Notes: generated by a model not told the origin, from the sequence alone. 60,626 nt of DNA from Acidobacteriota bacterium (GCA_021791875.1 JAJYVU010000015.1:1-60626), one strand, 5' to 3'; positions 18,401 through 28,227 are shown, counted from the stretch's first letter. Numbers and translations: made by a program.

Positions 18401-20146
18401 ATGAAGAGCAAACGAATCTGGATTATCCTTGCAGCCATAGTATGCGTTGTGCTGATTGGCGCCTTTGTTATCGATCACTTCCTCGATGCTGACACTTATC
18501 GCGGAAACATTGAAGCGGCTCTCTCACAATCGCTCGACCGTCAGGTCCAGCTTGGCCACCTCAGCTTTTCCATCTTCACCGGCAGCCTTGAAGCTTCTTC
18601 GCTCTCCGTCGCCGACGACCCATCCTTCAGTCGGAACCCATTCCTCACCGCCAAGGACATCCTCATTGGCGTCAAAATCTGGCCGCTCGTCTTCAACCAC
18701 CAACTGCACATCACCGGAATTACCATTGATCAACCCTCCATCACGCTCCTGCGTCGCGCTGACGGAACCTGGAACTACTCGAGCCTCGGAAACTCCAGCC
18801 ATCGAGGCCCAGCTCCAATAACATCTGCGAGTTCCGCCGGCAACTCATCGGCCAAAAAATCGAGGAGCCCCTCATCGGCAAACAGTAATCTGCTTCCCAA
18901 CCTCACCGTCAGCGAACTCGCCATCAAGAACGGAACTATCACCATCGGTAATCTTCCAGCCACTGGCGCGCCCCACGTCTACAGCCATGTCAACGTCACG
19001 GCCAACCATTTCTCCTTCGCCAGCGCCTTTCCATTCAACATCGGCGCAGATCTGCCCGGTACCGGCTCCATGAACATCCAGGGCCATGCTGGCCCCATCA
19101 ATCCCACCAATGCCGCCGCCACGCCCCTCACCGCTAAAGTCACTTTCAAAGAAGCCGACCTCGCCAAGGAATTCCTCGCCTCCAGCCAGGGCATCTCCGG
19201 CATCGCTAACCTCGACGCCAACATTGTCTCGAACGGCCAGACGGCCAATCTGAACGGAACCCTGCACGTAACAAAACTCAAGCTGGCGAAAGACGGTACG
19301 CCTTCCTCCCAGCCCGTCGACATCGGCTTTACCGTCGCGCAAAATCTCCAGTCCCTCTCCGGCACGATCCAAAAAGCTGACCTCACCATCGGCAAAGCCG
19401 CAATATCCATCAAGGGCACTTACCAGACGCAGGGCGCCACCACCGTCCTCGACCTCCACGCCACCGGCCGGAGCATGCCCATTGACTCCCTCGTTGCATT
19501 CCTGCCGTCACTTGGCATCCAACTGCCGCCCGGCTCGAAGCTTCAAGGCGGTACACTCACCACCGCACTCAACATCACGGGCTCAGCCGCAACCCCTGTC
19601 ATTGCTGGCCCAGTTCAGATTTCTAACACTCGCCTCGCCGGTTTCAACCTTGGTCAGAAACTCTCCACTATCAGCGCCCTCACCGGTGCCAACACCGGCT
19701 CGGATACCACCATCCAGCTACTGAGCACGAACCTCACCTATGGCCCCAAAGGTATCCAGACCAGGAACCTCACCGCAATCGTCAGCGGCCTCGGCACGGC
19801 CACCGGCAACGGCTCCATCAGCCCGTCCAACGCCCTCAAGTATCAATTGAAGATCAAGCTCGCCAGTTCCGGCCTTGGCGGCTTGGCCCAGCGCGCTGCA
19901 TCCATGCTCCCCGGCGCATTCGGCGCCAGCATCGGCCAATCCATGAAGAACGGCGTCCCCGTCGCCATTCGCGGCACCACCTCGCACCCCATCTTTACGC
20001 CTGATCTTGGCCAGATGTTCGGCGGAAACACCCAGCAACAAACTACCCAGAAGACACCGCAAAAGAAAAATCCCTTGCAGAAAGCCTTGGGAAACATCTT
20101 TGGGCCCCAAGAGCTGGCACCTCAGGCCTCACGGATTCATCTCTAA
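18401..20146 (+). CDS. AsmA family envelope protein
   Basis: 581 residues: one N-terminal membrane anchor (about 5-24), then a long periplasmic part with the AsmA pattern DTYRGNIEAALSQSLDRQVQLG near the start and repeated beta-rich segments, ending in a Gln/Lys-rich tail. AsmA-like proteins form beta-grooves across the periplasm and take part in lipid transport between membranes. GGAGG lies eight bases before the ATG. The cupin gene follows after five bases. Function here is by family only. Confidence 0.85.
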   Translation: MKSKRIWIILAAIVCVVLIGAFVIDHFLDADTYRGNIEAALSQSLDRQVQLGHLSFSIFTGSLEASSLSVADDPSFSRNPFLTAKDILIGVKIWPLVFNHQLHITGITIDQPSITLLRRADGTWNYSSLGNSSHRGPAPITSASSAGNSSAKKSRSPSSANSNLLPNLTVSELAIKNGTITIGNLPATGAPHVYSHVNVTANHFSFASAFPFNIGADLPGTGSMNIQGHAGPINPTNAAATPLTAKVTFKEADLAKEFLASSQGISGIANLDANIVSNGQTANLNGTLHVTKLKLAKDGTPSSQPVDIGFTVAQNLQSLSGTIQKADLTIGKAAISIKGTYQTQGATTVLDLHATGRSMPIDSLVAFLPSLGIQLPPGSKLQGGTLTTALNITGSAATPVIAGPVQISNTRLAGFNLGQKLSTISALTGANTGSDTTIQLLSTNLTYGPKGIQTRNLTAIVSGLGTATGNGSISPSNALKYQLKIKLASSGLGGLAQRAASMLPGAFGASIGQSMKNGVPVAIRGTTSHPIFTPDLGQMFGGNTQQQTTQKTPQKKNPLQKALGNIFGPQELAPQASRIHL

Positions 20147-20151
20147 AATCT

Positions 20152-20589
20152 ATGGCAGAACGCAATCCCACATCGATTCAGATCGTCCATCCCGATCAAT
20201 TCGACCCCGGCACCAGGCAAACACCCGGTTCCCACCGCCAGGCCGCCATCTCGGCTGAGGTAGGCGCCTCTTCACAGTTGTGGGGTGGCACATTCCTCGT
20301 CGAACCGGCAGCCCGCACCGGCATCCACCACCACGGCGAGCAGGACACCATCGTCTATGTGCTGTCCGGAGAATCACTCGTGAAATGGGGAGAGCGCGGA
20401 GAATTTGAGGGGATCGCCCGTGCAGGCGACTTCCTTCACGTTCCGGCCTGGCTTCCACACATGGAAATCAACCCCTCCGCCACTGAGCCCTTCCGCTGGA
20501 TTGTCGTCCGCAGCACGCCAAATCCCATTGTCGTCAACCTCCCTGACGACTACTGGGGCGCCACAAACCATCCCGCGACCCCTCGCTAG
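20152..20589 (+). CDS. cupin domain protein
   Basis: A 145-residue single-domain cupin. The metal-binding motif 1 is GIHHHGEQDTIVYVLSG, with three His and a Glu, and motif 2 is AGDFLHVPAWLPHMEIN. Small cupins of this type bind a metal and act as isomerases, oxygenases or sensors; the substrate is unknown. It starts five bases after the AsmA-like gene without a clear ribosome site, so it may depend on coupling. It ends six bases from the opposing thioesterase gene. Confidence 0.85.
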   Translation: MAERNPTSIQIVHPDQFDPGTRQTPGSHRQAAISAEVGASSQLWGGTFLVEPAARTGIHHHGEQDTIVYVLSGESLVKWGERGEFEGIARAGDFLHVPAWLPHMEINPSATEPFRWIVVRSTPNPIVVNLPDDYWGATNHPATPR

Positions 20590-20595
20590 AAAATG

Positions 20596-21036
20596 CTAGC
20601 CCAGCACGCCTTCTGGCGATGACTCATGCATCGTCGCTCGTATCGCATCGGTGTACCGCGCCGGCATCGACTGCTTCTGCATCTGCATGTTTACCACCAC
20701 ATGCACCGTCTCGGCTTCGGCCAGCAACTCCCCCGTCGCTGCCCGCAGCATCCGGTACGCAAACTTGATCACGCTCTGTCGCAGCCCGGTCACGCGCGTC
20801 TCGATGACCACCTCATCGTCATACCGCGCGGGGGCCTTGTACCGGCAACTAGCTTCCACTACTGGTAGCATGCAGCCATCCTCGGCCTCCATCATCTTGT
20901 AATCAAATCCCAGCTGCCGCAGGAATTCGACCCTGCCAATCTCGCACCACACAAAATAGTTGGAGTAATACACCACACCCATCTGGTCGGTTTCCGCATA
21001 CCGCACACGCAGCTTCGTCGTCGAACCCATCGTCAT
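20596..21036 (-). CDS. YbgC-like acyl-CoA thioesterase
   Basis: A 146-residue hot-dog-fold protein. RYAETDQMGVVYYSNYFVWCEIGR carries the catalytic aspartate and the tyrosine segment of the 4-hydroxybenzoyl-CoA/YbgC thioesterases, followed by RYDDEVVIETRV. Members hydrolyse short or aromatic acyl-CoAs, or acyl groups linked to phospholipid metabolism in Tol-Pal regions. No tol-pal genes are near. Start is ATG at 21036; an ATG two codons in is also possible. Confidence 0.88.
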   Translation of the reverse strand: MTMGSTTKLRVRYAETDQMGVVYYSNYFVWCEIGRVEFLRQLGFDYKMMEAEDGCMLPVVEASCRYKAPARYDDEVVIETRVTGLRQSVIKFAYRMLRAATGELLAEAETVHVVVNMQMQKQSMPARYTDAIRATMHESSPEGVLG

Positions 21037-21206
21037 GGCACCAGTGTAACGGGAACGCCTCTCATGTCATTTCGCAAATCACCCCTCCGATTCTTGTTTT
21101 CATCCACGTCGTCAAGGGATTAGCATCTACGTGCTCCGTTTTGACGTCCCCCCTTGCCAATCGGCATCCTAAGAAATAGAAGCACTTGTAAGAACCGGCA
21201 TATTGA

Positions 21207-22109
21207 ATGATGAAACCAACGAACATACTTTCCAGCTTCCTGATCGCAACACTTTCCCTGGCTCCCGTAGCGGCCTTTGCCCAGAACTCGAATCAGGGCT
21301 TCACTCAGCAGCAAGTCACTGACATGGTCTGGACCGCGGTCAAAACCGAGATCGCCGCCGCGAACAACGACCATTCGGTTTTTATCTTCCACGATCATGA
21401 CATTCAACCCCAGAAGAACAAGTACACCATCGTCATCCAGACCACGTCCCACGGCTCGCTCAACCGAATTACCCAACTCAACGGCCAAGCAGTTCCGATA
21501 CAGCAGCAAAGCGCCAAGATTGACAACTTCGTGAATAGTCCGGCCCTCCAGCAAAAACAGCGCCAGAGCAGCCGGAACGACGCTCAGCAAACCGAGCAGT
21601 TGCTGAAGATGATCCCCGACGCGTTCCTCTGGAGCGTCACCAATGTAACCCCCAGGGAGGTCACCCTCAGCTACAAGCCCAACCCAGACTTCAATCCGCC
21701 CACCATGGAAGACCGCGTCTTTGCCGCCATGGCCGGAGAAATGGTCCTCGATCGCGAACAGAATCGCATCGTCGTCTTTAAGGGCAGGCTCATCCATAAC
21801 GTCAATTTTTTTTGGGGCTTACTCGGGCACATGAACCAGGGTGGCACCTTCTGTGTCGTCCGCAAGGAACTGGAGCCTTACGTCTGGGAAATTGTCGAAA
21901 CCCGGGTCCACATCAATGGCCACATCCTCTTCTTCAAGACCATCAGCCAGAATGAGGACGACTACGATACTGATTTCAGGCCCGCCCCGCCCAACATCTC
22001 ACTTGAAGATGCAGCAAAAATCGTCATGGAGCAGCCCGATTGGCCCAACGCTCCGGGAACGCACGACCCAGCTGCCCCAGAAGGTACCGGCGCCTGCAGC
22101 TCCCATTGA
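21207..22109 (+). CDS. secreted protein of unknown function
   Basis: A 300-residue protein with a clear signal peptide (residues 1-26, APVAAFAQ cleavage region). The mature part begins with a helix, has a Gln-rich stretch (~105-140) and a beta-rich C-terminal half with DREQNRIVVFKGRL and VRKELEPYVWEIVETRVHINGHILFF. That half recalls outer-membrane lipoprotein-sorting (LolA-like) folds, but I cannot confirm this. Two in-frame ATGs stand side by side at the start. It stands alone, diverging from the thioesterase gene. Confidence 0.65.
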   Translation: MMKPTNILSSFLIATLSLAPVAAFAQNSNQGFTQQQVTDMVWTAVKTEIAAANNDHSVFIFHDHDIQPQKNKYTIVIQTTSHGSLNRITQLNGQAVPIQQQSAKIDNFVNSPALQQKQRQSSRNDAQQTEQLLKMIPDAFLWSVTNVTPREVTLSYKPNPDFNPPTMEDRVFAAMAGEMVLDREQNRIVVFKGRLIHNVNFFWGLLGHMNQGGTFCVVRKELEPYVWEIVETRVHINGHILFFKTISQNEDDYDTDFRPAPPNISLEDAAKIVMEQPDWPNAPGTHDPAAPEGTGACSSH

Positions 22110-22341
22110 TTCCGCTACTTACGGGGATCGTTGGCCGAGTCCGCCGACGATTCTCCTTGCTGCAACTCCCTGCAAGTTCATCCATTTCCCACCTTTCGCA
22201 TCCTCTTCCCCGGAATCACCCTGCGCAACCGCCACAATCCCTTCACCCCATTCAGCGCCGCTGCAGCAGTTAAAATGAAACATCCTCGGATGAATTCCAC
22301 CCGCGCCACCGGCTGCGGCTCCAAAAGGTAAACTCGCTCGC

Positions 22342-24141
22342 ATGCACTACTGGTCCCGGCTTTTTGTCCCCACCCTCCGCGAAGCCCCGTCTGACGCCGA
22401 AGTCGCCAGCCACAAGTTTCTGCTCCGCTCCGGCTACATCCGCCAGCTTGGCGCCGGCATCTACTCCTATCTCTTCATGGGACAGCGATCCATCAACAAA
22501 ATCATCGCCATCGTCCGCGAAGAAATGGACAAAATCGGCCAGGAATTCCTGCTTCCCGCCATTCATCCTTCTGAAATCTGGGAGCAAAGCGGCCGCTGGA
22601 CTGCCATGGGCCAGAACATGTTCCGTCTCCAGGACCGCAAAGGCGCATGGCTCTGCCTCGGCATGACCCACGAAGAGGTCATGACCGACATCGCCCGCAA
22701 GGAGCTCCGCAGCTACAAACAGCTCCCCCAAATCTGGTACCAGATCCAGACCAAATTCCGCGACGAACCCCGTCCCAAATCCGGCCTCCTGCGCGTCCGC
22801 CAGTTCATCATGAAGGACAGCTACTCCTTCGACATCGACGCCGCCGGCCTCGACAAAAGCTACGATCTCCACGACACCGCCTACCGCGCGATCTTCACCC
22901 GCTGCGGCCTCGATTTCGTCGCGGTTGAAGCCCACTCCGGAGCCATGGGCGGCTCCCAGTCGCAGGAATTCATGGTCTACACCGACGCCGGCGAAGATCT
23001 CATCGCCAGCTGCGCCCAGTGCCACTACGCCGCCAACATGGAAAAAGCCACCTCGCGCCTCGCCCCCGTCGAAGAGATGGCCCCCACCGGCGATGGCAAA
23101 CCCGAGCTCGTCCACACACCCAATACCGCCGCCATCTCCGACGTCGCCGAGTTCTTCCAAATCTCCCCGGCCTCTGACATCAAGTGCGTCGCATATATGG
23201 CTAAATGCGGCTATTCGAACGATGGCGTGGAAATCTGGGAACCGGTGGCTGCCTTCCTGCGCGGGGACCACTTTGTTAATGAGACGAAGCTCTTAACCAG
23301 CATTGGCGCAAGTGAAGTTCGCCCCATGGTGACCGAAGAATTGGAAAAATACATGCACGGTCCGGCAGGCTATCTGGGTCCGATTGGATTGAAGCCAAAG
23401 GAAGTCCAGAACCCGGGCAGTGAATTACCGGCCTTCAGCAGCGGAAAAAATAAGGACGGCGAGATAGTCGTCATCCTCGACCACGGCCTTGAAGGTCGCA
23501 AGAATCTCGTCTGCGGAGCCAACCAGATCGACTACCACTTCCGCAACGTCACACCCGGCCGCGACTTTACCTGGACCCTCGCCGCCGACATCCGCGACGT
23601 CGTCGAAGGTGAAGGCTGCCCCCAATGTGGGCAGCCCCTCAAGGTCGCTAAAGCCGTAGAAATCGGCCACATCTTCAAGCTCGGCTATAAATATGCCAAG
23701 TCCATGGGTGCGAGCGTCCTCGACGCCAACGGTAAGGAAGTCACCCCCATCATGGGTAGCTACGGCATCGGCATTGAGCGCATCCTCACCGCCTCCATCG
23801 AGCAGAACAACGACACTAACGGCTTCTGGCTGCCACGCACCATCGCGCCCTTCGATGTGGTCGTCACCATCACCAACATCTCCGATGAAAGCCTCCGCGC
23901 CGCCGGCGAAAAACTCGCCTCGCAGCTCGAAGCCTTGGGCTTCGATGTTCTCCTTGACGACCGCGACGAGCGTGCCGGCGTAAAGTTCAAGGATGCGGAT
24001 CTCATCGGTATCCCCTACCGCTTCACCGTTGGCAAAAAAACGGCTGAGGGCAAGGTCGAACTTGTCACCCGCTCCAGCCTATCGACACAGGAACTGCCTC
24101 TGGCAGACGCCGCCGCGGCGTTCGCGGCTCTCCTCGCCTGA
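22342..24141 (+). CDS. proS: prolyl-tRNA synthetase, bacterial type with editing insertion
   Basis: A 599-residue class II synthetase. Motif 1 lies near [13 protein letters not shown], motif 2 in [28 protein letters not shown], and motif 3 in [10 protein letters not shown]. Between motifs 2 and 3, about residues 224-405, is the INS domain that removes mis-charged alanine, and the C-terminal anticodon domain contains [18 protein letters not shown]. Bases ~23190-23460, inside the INS domain, use codons unlike the rest of the gene (ATA, TTA, TTG, GGT, CCG, AGT). The 230 bases before it hold nothing I recognise. Confidence 0.95.
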   Translation: MHYWSRLFVPTLREAPSDAEVASHKFLLRSGYIRQLGAGIYSYLFMGQRSINKIIAIVREEMDKIGQEFLLPAIHPSEIWEQSGRWTAMGQNMFRLQDRKGAWLCLGMTHEEVMTDIARKELRSYKQLPQIWYQIQTKFRDEPRPKSGLLRVRQFIMKDSYSFDIDAAGLDKSYDLHDTAYRAIFTRCGLDFVAVEAHSGAMGGSQSQEFMVYTDAGEDLIASCAQCHYAANMEKATSRLAPVEEMAPTGDGKPELVHTPNTAAISDVAEFFQISPASDIKCVAYMAKCGYSNDGVEIWEPVAAFLRGDHFVNETKLLTSIGASEVRPMVTEELEKYMHGPAGYLGPIGLKPKEVQNPGSELPAFSSGKNKDGEIVVILDHGLEGRKNLVCGANQIDYHFRNVTPGRDFTWTLAADIRDVVEGEGCPQCGQPLKVAKAVEIGHIFKLGYKYAKSMGASVLDANGKEVTPIMGSYGIGIERILTASIEQNNDTNGFWLPRTIAPFDVVVTITNISDESLRAAGEKLASQLEALGFDVLLDDRDERAGVKFKDADLIGIPYRFTVGKKTAEGKVELVTRSSLSTQELPLADAAAAFAALLA

Positions 24142-24200
24142 GCACGAACGCCCGCTCAGGCGTCATCACTCCATAAGCACCAAAAAGGCAGGGTAGTGGA

Positions 24201-26828
24201 TTGGCAGTAAAGGTTAAGGTTAAGCGCCCCGTACGTGGTGTCGCGAAGCATAAGTTCCTCGCCGTTGCGATTATGCTCGTCGCCGCCGGAGTCATCGCCT
24301 TCGGTGCAATCTTCGCCTTCTACTACTACAAGTACCAGCGCATCGTCGACGCCCGCCTCTCCCAACCGCTTTTCGCCAACACGGCCAAGATCTACGCCGC
24401 CCCGTTTGAGGTCCGCCCTGGCCAGACCATCGATCCAGGCTTCGTCGTCAATCAGCTCACCCAGGCCGGCTATACCGAGCAGGGCGCCACTCCCGTCTCA
24501 CAGATGGGCACCTACTCAGTCACTTCCAACTCCGTCACCGTCTATCCCGGCCCGCTCTCCTATCATGCCCCGGACTCGGCCACCATCACCTTTGGCAACG
24601 GCCAGGTCTCTCAGATTATGGGCCAGAACGGCCAGCAGTTGGCTGCATATCAGCTCGAGCCGCTCCTCATCACCGGCCTCTCGGACGCCAATCGCGTCAA
24701 GCGCCGCCTCATCACCTACAACGAGCTGCCCCAAAATCTTGTCGACGCCGTCATCGCCATTGAAGATCGCCGCTTCTTCCACCACGGAGCGCTCTCCTAC
24801 ACCGGCATCCTCCGCTCGGCTCTCAATGACATCACCCCCGGCCACCACTATCTCGAAGGCGCTTCCACCATCGACATGCAGGTGGCCAAGATGTTCTTCC
24901 TCACCCCCGCCCGTACTTGGCGCCGCAAGTTCCTGCAAGTCATCGTCACGCTGCAACTGGAGCATAAGCTCTCCAAGAAGCAGATCTTCCAGTTCTATGC
25001 CAACGAAGTTCCGCTCGGTGAGCGCGGCAGCTTCGCCGTCAACGGCTTCGGAGAAGCCGCTCACGCCTTCTTTGGCAAAGACGTTGGTCAGCTCAACCTC
25101 GACGAGTCCGCCCTGCTCGCCGGTCTCATCCAGGGCCCAACCTACTTTAGCCCCACGATCCATCCGCACCGCGCCACGGTGCGCCGCAATATGGTTCTTG
25201 ACGCTATGGTCCAAACCGGCGCCATCACCAAGCAGCAGGCAGAACAGGCCAAGGCGAAGCCCATCCACCTCATAGCCCAGGCCGTCGACGCCGGCGAAGC
25301 GCCCTACTTCGTGGACATGGTCCGCCACCAGCTTGCCCAGCGCCTCGGCAACAACGCCTATAACGACGAGGGCCTCCGTATCTACACTTCCCTCGATCCC
25401 CAGTTGCAGCAGGCCGCCACCACCGCCGTCGCCCAGGGCATGGACCAGGTCGACAAGTTCATCAAGGCACGCCACGACCGCATCGTCCGCTACGAGAAAT
25501 ACCACCACCTGCCCATCAAGCCCCTCATCCTGCCCCAGGTCGCGCTTGTAGCGCTCAACCCGCACACCGGTCAGGTGCTCGCCCTCGTCGGCGGCCAGGA
25601 CTACGCTAAGAGCCAGCTCAATCACGCCCTCGCCGAGCGCCCCACCGGCTCGACCTTCAAGCCCATCGTCATTGCCTCGGCCTTCAACACTGCGCTTGCT
25701 GGCACGCCCCTGACCAACTTCCAGGGCGTCACCGCCATGTTCTCCCCCGTCACCATGCTCAATGACGAGCCCACCACTTTCACCATGCCCGACGGGCAGA
25801 CTTACTCGCCCCACGACTTCGAAAACAAATACTTCGGCGTCGTTACCGCCCGCACCGCACTGGCCCGCTCGCTCAACAACGCCACCATCTCCCTGGCGGA
25901 AATGGCCGGACTCAACAACGTCGTCCAGCTCGCGCATCAGGCAGGCATCGTCAACGCCCAGCCCACTCCATCTGTCGCCATCGGCACCTACGATGCCACC
26001 CCCATCGAACTCGCCGGCGCCTACACCATGTTCGACAACAGCGGTCTCAAAATCACTCCCTGGCTGCTCGCCTCCGTACGCGCCCCCAACGGCGACGTCA
26101 TCGCCAACTACCAGCCCCAGAGCGCCCAGCTTCTTGATCCTCGCGTCGCCTTTCTCACCGCCGCCATGATGGAAGCCGTCGTGGACTCCCACCACGGCAC
26201 GGGCGCTGGCATCCGCAGCGAATTCGGCTTCACCGCCCCCGCCGCCGGCAAAACCGGCACAGAAAACGACTCATGGTTTGCCGGCTTCACCAGCAATCTC
26301 CTCTGTGTCGTATGGGTCGGCAACGACAATTACTCAGACCTCCACATCGAAGGCGCACTTGCCGCCCTGCCTATCTGGGCTGACTTCATGAAGCGCGCCC
26401 AGAAACTCCCTCAGTACTCTGACATGGAGCCCTTCACTCCACCCCAGGGCGTTATCGAGGAATCCCTCGACAAGACCACCAACCTCATCGCCACACCCGA
26501 TTGCCCCGACGATTACACCGCGTGGTTCCTCGACGGTACCCAGCCCACCGAAACTTGTGATCACAAGAACCTCAACCAGCCCAACCTTTTCCAGCGCATC
26601 TTTGGCGTCGGGAAAAAGCAGCCCTCGCAACCTCAGCAGTCGCCGACCCAGCCACCAGAAAATACCGTCCAGCAAAACACGGTCACCGTGCCGGCGCCTC
26701 AGCCGGCCCAGCCTCAGCCGGCTCAGCAACCAAAGCCGAAAAAGAAGCGTGGTTTCTGGTCCCGTCTCTTCGGCCTGCACGGGAAAAGCCCTAAAGGCAA
26801 TCAGAACAAGCAAAATCCGCAACAGTAA
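24201..26828 (+). CDS. bifunctional penicillin-binding protein, PBP1B-like
   Basis: An 875-residue inner-membrane peptidoglycan synthase. A membrane helix (~20-42) is followed by a UB2H-like segment (VRPGQTIDPGFVVNQL...GY). The GT51 glycosyltransferase has catalytic E188 in EDRRFF, and the transpeptidase has S484-x-x-K in GSTFKP, SLN, and KTG near 684. The C-terminal ~80 residues are Pro/Gln-rich and basic. The GT51 segment normally read as GGSTITQQ is GASTIDMQ (220-227), a departure worth noting. The only start that fits is TTG at 24201, with GGCAGGG eight bases upstream. Confidence 0.92.
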   Translation: MAVKVKVKRPVRGVAKHKFLAVAIMLVAAGVIAFGAIFAFYYYKYQRIVDARLSQPLFANTAKIYAAPFEVRPGQTIDPGFVVNQLTQAGYTEQGATPVSQMGTYSVTSNSVTVYPGPLSYHAPDSATITFGNGQVSQIMGQNGQQLAAYQLEPLLITGLSDANRVKRRLITYNELPQNLVDAVIAIEDRRFFHHGALSYTGILRSALNDITPGHHYLEGASTIDMQVAKMFFLTPARTWRRKFLQVIVTLQLEHKLSKKQIFQFYANEVPLGERGSFAVNGFGEAAHAFFGKDVGQLNLDESALLAGLIQGPTYFSPTIHPHRATVRRNMVLDAMVQTGAITKQQAEQAKAKPIHLIAQAVDAGEAPYFVDMVRHQLAQRLGNNAYNDEGLRIYTSLDPQLQQAATTAVAQGMDQVDKFIKARHDRIVRYEKYHHLPIKPLILPQVALVALNPHTGQVLALVGGQDYAKSQLNHALAERPTGSTFKPIVIASAFNTALAGTPLTNFQGVTAMFSPVTMLNDEPTTFTMPDGQTYSPHDFENKYFGVVTARTALARSLNNATISLAEMAGLNNVVQLAHQAGIVNAQPTPSVAIGTYDATPIELAGAYTMFDNSGLKITPWLLASVRAPNGDVIANYQPQSAQLLDPRVAFLTAAMMEAVVDSHHGTGAGIRSEFGFTAPAAGKTGTENDSWFAGFTSNLLCVVWVGNDNYSDLHIEGALAALPIWADFMKRAQKLPQYSDMEPFTPPQGVIEESLDKTTNLIATPDCPDDYTAWFLDGTQPTETCDHKNLNQPNLFQRIFGVGKKQPSQPQQSPTQPPENTVQQNTVTVPAPQPAQPQPAQQPKPKKKRGFWSRLFGLHGKSPKGNQNKQNPQQ

Positions 26829-27160
26829 TCCGCCGCAGTAATGCTACATTTCGCAGATATTAAGCTACTAAGTCACACTTACTTTGATATCAAGTGGACA
26901 TCTTATGGATTACCCAGATGGGATTTCCGGAGAAAGCCGAGCCCTCGAAGTAACGTAAATTTTTCCCTGTTTTCCTGTAATTTTTCCCATTTCCCAACCA
27001 GTTAATACCCCTCATAACTCCCTATCTTCTTGTAGTTGGAATGTGCTACATTCTCCGCAATCTTGCGAACCGGTGATCCCCCCGCACGCTCCGGCAAGCT
27101 GCGCGCGGGAATCCCCCCGCCGGACACCGGCCCGCAGGTAGCAAGGGAGGTTAGCTCCAC
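26829..27160 (+). other. intergenic: A/T-rich stretch then GC-rich structured leader
   Basis: No gene seen. Bases ~26840-27060 are A/T-rich with poly-T and poly-C runs, unlike the flanking genes. From 27070 the region turns GC-rich and can fold (next entry). No promoter stands out. Confidence 0.5.
27070..27158 (+). ncRNA. candidate switch-like structured leader of the membrane protein gene
   Basis: CCGGTG (27070-27075) can pair with CACCGG (27125-27130). Inside, GCGGG (27105-27109) can pair either with CCCGC at 27081-27085 or with CCCGC at 27116-27120. Both partners lie in an exact 10-base direct repeat, ATCCCCCCGC (27076-27085, 27111-27120). Just before the start codon, GGAG (27146-27149) of the ribosome site can pair with CTCC (27155-27158). 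Mutually exclusive stems plus a masked ribosome site resemble an attenuator or riboswitch. I recognise no known class, and GC-rich DNA pairs easily by chance. Confidence 0.4.
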
Positions 27161-27805
27161 ATGAACAGCAACGGCCCAGATGTCATCCACACAGGTCCCC
27201 CTGACAATCTGAACTCCCCTCTGGGTCACGGGGCAGCCACTCCAGACCAGAAGGATGAGATCAGATACGCGTTCCTGCCGCGTACGTTGCAAGGCAAATT
27301 CCCCCAACTCTGGCTTCTCGTGCTCGAGAAAAACAACAGAACAATCGTTGAAGTCACGCTGTTCGCCCTCGCGTTTCTCACTCTTTTCGCGACAATTATC
27401 GGCCAACCCCACCAGACGGAATGGCCTTCGTTGCTCACCGCGGTTCTGGCCCCCATCGCCTTTGCTGTCTGGTATGTTCTGTTCCCTCTGAACCCATATC
27501 AGACCGTCCTCTTCACAAGGCAAGGTCTTCAGAATCTGGATCAAAACGATTCGGCCGCCCACGAACTCGTGTCCATCCTGAGTTCTCCTGAAGCTGGCCG
27601 CTTCCTGTGGCAGCGTGCGCAACGCCTTTGGATTCTCTTCTTGGCTCCCATGGTCGTCGTAGTGCTTGCCCTGCACAAGCTGCCGGCTCTGGAGGCCACT
27701 CCATCCTGGCTCGTCCGCGTGCCCATCTTCTGCCTGCTTCTATTCGCCATTTTTCGAATAGAAATGCTCGCTTGGGCCCTCCGAGTCATGAAACGCAGCG
27801 AGTAG
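27161..27805 (+). CDS. membrane protein of unknown function
   Basis: 214 residues. A hydrophilic N-terminal part (~1-58) precedes about four hydrophobic segments in two pairs: roughly 62-82 and 88-108, then 158-176 and 183-203, separated by a soluble loop with SAAHELVSILSSPEAGRF. AAGGGAGG lies 11-18 bases before the ATG. I recognise no family. Codon use is less C-biased than in the housekeeping genes, as in the ADOP region that follows, so it may belong to accessory DNA. Confidence 0.6.
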   Translation: MNSNGPDVIHTGPPDNLNSPLGHGAATPDQKDEIRYAFLPRTLQGKFPQLWLLVLEKNNRTIVEVTLFALAFLTLFATIIGQPHQTEWPSLLTAVLAPIAFAVWYVLFPLNPYQTVLFTRQGLQNLDQNDSAAHELVSILSSPEAGRFLWQRAQRLWILFLAPMVVVVLALHKLPALEATPSWLVRVPIFCLLLFAIFRIEMLAWALRVMKRSE

Positions 27806-28112
27806 TAATTCCCCACTCTCCGGTTCGGGCAAGCCTGCGTCTGCAATCGTCTGAGACCTGCACGTACGGTCTACAACATCTCTTGTTCAAGCCTGTGCAA
27901 CGTGGATGTCTCAGAGCCGCTCTCCCCGCTAGGAAGCCCCCGGGAGATTCTGTCGGGCCGCCCACCCACGAAGTGGAAACGCTCCAGAACAAAACGCAAA
28001 TTCGGCACCGACCCTGACCGACAGCTGGGATTCCGTCTCCTCATCTCTACGCAGCAAGTCCAAACAACCGCTCTCGTCAGGCAACAGCGATAGCAGTCAC
28101 ACCCTTCGCCAA
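27806..28112 (+). other. intergenic region upstream of the first ADOP gene
   Basis: No gene or clear hairpin is seen. Short open frames here lack domain features. The part from 28113 onward holds the regulatory sites listed next. Confidence 0.6.
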
Positions 28113-28149
28113 GTGTCCGCAGCCGGACACCTTTCTCCAAATCCGGACA
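28113..28149 (+). promoter_or_regulatory. tandem activator sites upstream of ADOP gene pair
   Basis: A perfect palindrome GTGTCCG-cagc-CGGACAC (28113-28130, centre 28121.5) is followed by a second site TCTCCA-aatc-CGGACA (28134-28149, centre 28141.5) with one exact half. Centres are exactly 20 bp apart. They lie 116.5 and 96.5 bp before the start predicted from the -24/-12 promoter, a normal distance for sigma-54 enhancer sites. The likely binder is the NtrC-type regulator encoded at 34996-36402. Confidence 0.8.
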
Positions 28150-28211
28150 GGTTGAATCCTCAACCTCGCGCCTAACCCACACAAGATCAATATCCTGCGC
28201 CCCGGGAACTA

Positions 28212-28227
28212 TGGCGAGGCGATTGCG
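28212..28227 (+). promoter_or_regulatory. sigma-54 (-24/-12) promoter of ADOP gene pair
   Basis: TGGCGAGGCGATTGCG has the invariant GG and GC with the fixed 10-base gap and matches TGGCAC-N5-TTGCW closely. Transcription would start near A28238, giving a short leader with GGAG eight bases before the ATG at 28252. The same promoter with two changed bases precedes the ADOP gene at 43830-46262. Confidence 0.82.

Noticed and set aside
24516..26195. 559-residue antisense open frame opposite the PBP gene
   Set aside because: The C-ending codon bias of the real gene leaves the reverse frame open. The product is Gly/Val/Asp-rich without domains. Similar antisense frames opposite metG (11487-12491), the ADOP gene (29278-30699) and kdpB (51542-52807) are rejected for the same reason.
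27111..27126. Half-site CGGACA in the leader of the 27161 gene as another activator target
   Set aside because: The partner half matches only by chance (2 of 6), there is no tandem site and no -24/-12 promoter follows.
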